DNA of 64,000 bases from Bolinopsis microptera (taxonomy: Eukaryota > Ctenophora > Tentaculata > Lobata > Bolinopsidae): the NCBI RefSeq assembly GCF_026151205.1, contig NC_087081.1, positions 8,427,246-8,491,245 on the forward strand, written 5' to 3'. Positions 60,431 through 64,000 of the stretch are shown piece after piece (positions within the stretch are counted from its first letter, which is position 1; the number at the start of each line of letters is the position of its first letter). The notes beneath the pieces are model-generated. The model did no database searches. It had not been told where the DNA came from and saw only the letters and a list, made by a program, of their open reading frames with translations. A program made the position numbers and the translations under genes.

Positions 60431-63400
60431 CACTACCCCAGACCACATCCACCTCTCCCAGCCGGGAAAAACAGCGCCCCCAAACTTTTAAAAAAATACC
60501 GCTTTTCCCTACCGCCTAAAGGGATACACTGCACGTGCCCCGTTTTTTCCCATCCCTCCCCTTAAAATGTCCAGTCCATGATCCTATTTATAAGTGGAGT
60601 ATTGGGAAGTGAAAAAAATCTCAGCTCTTATTAGGAGAAAAAAACCCCATTCTTAAAACCGTTTTTTGACTTAGGGAAACGTGGCTCAACCCTTTAAAAT
60701 TTTCAGACAAATAAAAAAATTGACCCCCTCTTTCTCCTGCTGAGCAGAACCCCCCCCTTAAAAAAAAAAATCTGATCGCCTCCCAACGACAATCCAGATA
60801 TTTTAAGCACAGAGACAATCATTTAAGGGACTTCGTTATCTATCAGGATAAAGTTTTTTACTGAAAAACTCTCACATTAAGGATAAAACCCCTTTAAAGG
60901 GGGTTTTCTCGATTAATTTAATTTTTTTTAGACAAAAGCCGTTAGATAATTGGTTTTAAAATTAATTGGATAAAAATTTTAAATCCCGAAGTTTGTCTGC
61001 GAAAAAAAACTTGTGAATTTCTCCCCCCAAATGCAAAAAAAGTAAGGGTTCCCCAATATAAAAAACCCGCTCGCCCCGTACAGTGTACACGACAGAGTTG
61101 TGCTGCTTTTTACAAATTTTTTTATATATTGATGTGTTGCAGGGGTTACATCACGTCTTCAACCCAGGGGGGGCAAGGGGGCGAAGCCCCCTGCGGGGTC
61201 CAGGGGCGGAGCAGGGTGGCGAAGCCCCCCCAATAGCAGGGGTCTGGGGGCGCAGCCCCCCAGTGGGTCAAGGGGCGGAGCACCTTGTCGGGGGATAGGG
61301 GGGCGAAGCCCCCCGGGAAAATTTTAAGGAAATTAGACAATTTTAAGCTTTTCCAAATACTTGGGGGAACTTTTTAAATTTAAAACCCATGCCCGGCCAA
61401 TAAAAGGGTTCACCCCTGCACTAAAGGGAATCTTTTTTTTTGGTTAACGGTAAAATGGGCGGCGAAAATAAACCCTTAACCGAAAACCTTTGCTGGCCCC
61501 CCTTTCCTCCCCCCCTCCACCCCCTTTTCCTCTTAACCCCTGGGGGAAATTCCCCAAATCTTTTCGGGAAACGGTATGGTTTTTAAAAAATAAACACAAT
61601 GTAGGGGGGGGGGGGGGGGGGCTACAGTGCATTGGGGTACAGAGCTTTTTGGGGGAATAAAAAAAAATGTTTTACCTTTTGCCCTGGTTTTTTGTTTTTT
61701 AAATTTTTTTTAAATTTTCTTGTTTTTTTTAAATTTGTTCCCCCCAACCCCGGGGGGGGGGCACCCTGCCCCCCCCCCCCCCGGGTTTTTCCCCCTTTGT
61801 TTTTGCCTTTGGAAACCAAAAACCCCACGGAAGTTGGGCCCCAAAAAGGCTTTTTTTAATGAAAACCCCAAAAAGTACAAAAATTGCCTTGAAAACATAG
61901 CAACTTTCCCAGAGATTAGATTTTGTGTGTGAAAAAAAGTTTGTTAAAAGAAATTATACAGCTGTAGAACATTCCTTTTAAACACATGGGGGCCGGAAAC
62001 CAACTTTTTAAAATTTAAACTCCAAATTAACACAAATTTCTAAAATTTTTTTCGTAGATTTAAAATCAATTACAGAGGGTGTGGCATTGGCCAGCCCCCC
62101 CTATTTAACTATTTTTGGTTGAAACATAAATTAAAATTTAAAATTGAAACAGGTTTTTACAAAAGTCAAAAACAGTAAACACAAATTTTTGGGGTTATTT
62201 TAAAATCACCCAAAAATTTTGGGTTTCCCAAAATTGAAATTAATTTTTTAGGGCGTCTTTTCATGAAAAAAGGCCACACCCTTTTAAATTTGTTTTTTAA
62301 AAAAGTTTACAAAACCCTTTGGGAAAATAGTTATATAACTTGAAAATTTTTAAATTTAAGAAAATTGGATTTATCCCAAAATTTACCCTTATTTTCCGAT
62401 AAAATATATATAAACCCACTATCCCACAACCAGCATTTTTCCCTCCCGCCTCGAGGATACACGCACGTCCCCCTTACCCCTCATGCCTCGTCAAAAATTT
62501 TCCCAGCCCCATAATTTTCCTGTGCACAAGTCCCGGAGTATAGGGGAAAATTTGCCAAAAAATTCAGCCCCTTTTTCCAAGAAACCAAAAAACCCCACTC
62601 TTTAAACCGTTTTTTGCATTTAACAAAAACGTGGCTCAAGCCCACTTGTCAGAAAAATACAAAATGTGCATCACCTTTTTTCCCCTCTGAGCAGAACCCC
62701 CCCCAAAAAAGAAAAACAAATTGCTTGCCCCCCAAAGGGACAATCCAGATATTTTAAAGCCCGAAAAAAAACTTTTAAAGGGAGATTTTCGAAAATTCAT
62801 AGGATCTTGATTTTACTGCCTGAAAACTCAGCACTTCAGGATGAAACATAAAATTTTTGGTTTTTCCCTGATTTCATTCATATTTAGACAAAATTCCTTT
62901 TAAAAAAAAATTTGGGTTTAATTAAAATTGGAAAAAAATTTTATGCAAGGGTTGTGTCGGGCGAAAAAAAACGGGGAAACTGGCCCATCCCCAAATTTGC
63001 GAAAAAGTAATGTTACCTATCTTTAAAATTTTAACCGACGCCCGTACAGTGTACACACAGATTTGTGATTTGCGTTTACAAATTCTTTTTTAATTTTGAT
63101 TTTTTGGGCCTTTGGCAACCAAAAACCCCCTTCGAAGATCGGCTGTAAGGTTTAATCATGTTAATACACAGTTTTAAAAACATTGCCATTGATTTCATGA
63201 AAAACTTTCCAGAGTTTAAAGATTATTGTGTGTAAAAAAGGGATGTTAAAGTATTTCCCGTCTCCCTAAAAACATTGGGTTAACCATGGTGGCCGAAAAA
63301 ACTTTTTAAAATTTATCTCCAAATTTACACACAAATTTTGAAAGTTTCGTAGACTTAAATCAATTCAGGGGGTTTTGGCCCTTTTGGCCACCCTTTTTCT

Positions 63401-64000
63401 ATTTCACTTTTAGGGTTTTAAAAAATTTTTAAAAATACAGATTATATTGTTAAAAGTGTTTTTAAAAAAATTCAAAAAAACAAAAACAAAAAATTTGGGG
63501 TAGGCCCTTTAAATAACCCCAAAAATTTGGGCCCCAAAAAGGCAATTAAATCTGAGGGCGTTTTTTATGAAAAAGAGGCCCACCCCCCTTTTAATTGTTT
63601 AAAGTTTACGAGCCCTTTTTAAAAATTTTGATTTTATAAAACCGAAACAAAAAACTAAAAAAATTGAGTTTTTATATCAATTTTTTCTTATTTGCTTGAG
63701 AAAATAATATAAAATACCCCTATCCCAACTACCGCATTCCAAAGCCTCAGGGGATAAACTGCACGTGCCTTTTTAATTCCTCATCCTCTTTTAAAAAGGG
63801 TCCGGTCCATAAATCCTGGGGCATCAATTTGGGGGAAAAATTTGGGAATGCCAAAATTTTCAGCTCTTTTTCGGGTGAAATCCCAAAAAACCACTCGGTA
63901 CCTTTTATTGCACTTACAAAACGTGGCTAAAGCCCCTACATGCCAAATACAAAATGTCCATCCCCTCTTTCTCTGCGGGACAGAACCTCCCCCTTAAAAG
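60430..64000 (+). repeat. Long-period tandem repeat, runs off window end
   Basis: Three copies of the same order of landmarks: a CTGCACGTGCC-like start (about 60529, 62459, 63751), AAACGTGGCT (60680, 62629, 63920), GAGCAGAACCCCCC-like (60742, 62690, 63982) and TACAGTGTACAC (61079, 63046). The second spacing is about 1.29 kb; the first is about 1.93 kb because a roughly 0.65-kb block (about 61140-61850) is inserted. Copies are diverged and homopolymer-rich. No gene. A satellite or segmental tandem array, possibly with poor consensus. Confidence 0.75.
61164..61318 (+). repeat. Cluster of GGGGGCGAAGCCCCC hairpins
   Basis: Successive GC hairpins: GGGGGCGAAGCCCCC at 61177-61191, TGGCGAAGCC at about 61217, CTGGGGGCGCAGCCCCCAG at about 61244-61262, and GGGGGGCGAAGCCCCCC near 61298-61314, separated by GGGTC(C/A)AGGGGCGGAGC spacers. 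Three have the GCGAAGC mini-hairpin apex. The cluster lies inside the block that interrupts the tandem repeat. Confidence 0.8.

Noticed and set aside
61622-61932. Overlapping Gly/Pro/Lys/Phe-rich frames
   Set aside because: They arise from long G, C, A and T runs; sequence quality is doubtful and no domain is present.

Overview
The window is eukaryotic nuclear DNA, almost certainly from an invertebrate animal. Genes have GT-AG introns and polyadenylation signals, TTAGGG repeats occur internally, and the recognisable genes are animal-type: an 11-beta-hydroxysteroid-dehydrogenase-like SDR, a P5-type ATPase, COG8 of the Golgi tethering complex and two dynein LC8 light chains. AT-rich intergenic DNA, many non-autonomous transposons and a splice-acceptor-like AG just upstream of most start codons would suit a non-bilaterian or other trans-splicing invertebrate, but the species cannot be fixed from sequence alone.

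Layout. 1-18.4 kb: gene-poor AT-rich DNA with short tandem repeats, one GC hairpin and many CACGTG/CCAAT motifs. 18.4-20.3 kb: a 1.86-kb element with 357-bp near-perfect inverted arms around a telomere-like array. 20.5-22.4 kb: a 1.9-kb polypyrimidine tract. 22.46-27.48 kb: a full-length RNase H-bearing LINE with a 12-bp target-site duplication. 28.1-29.15 kb: palindromic MITE-like repeats around a giant decamer foldback. 31.2-36.8 kb: a CR1/jockey-like LINE on the minus strand between identical 81-bp direct repeats, with a remnant of an esterase-like ORF1. 37.55-39.2 kb: a 1.65-kb terminal-inverted-repeat element carrying 13 copies of one motif. 39.7-55.8 kb: the gene block (SDR +, P5 ATPase -, COG8 +, LC8 pair +) with a small hAT MITE at 53.9 kb. 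56.6-57.8 kb: a second mosaic of the 28-29 kb repeats. From about 57.9 kb the sequence is full of homopolymers, and from about 60.4 kb it forms a long-period tandem repeat that runs off the window end.

Functionally the genes are housekeeping: membrane-anchored oxidoreductase, endomembrane cation or polyamine-type P5 ATPase, intra-Golgi tethering and dynein/hub light chain. SDR and ATPase are convergent; ATPase and COG8 are divergent with about 1 kb between start codons, so they may share a promoter. The most notable points are a minisatellite that has amplified the COG8 intron-2 splice donor 18 times, the 1.65-kb motif-rich transposon, the telomere-cored inverted-repeat element, and a P5 ATPase with substitutions in two family motifs.
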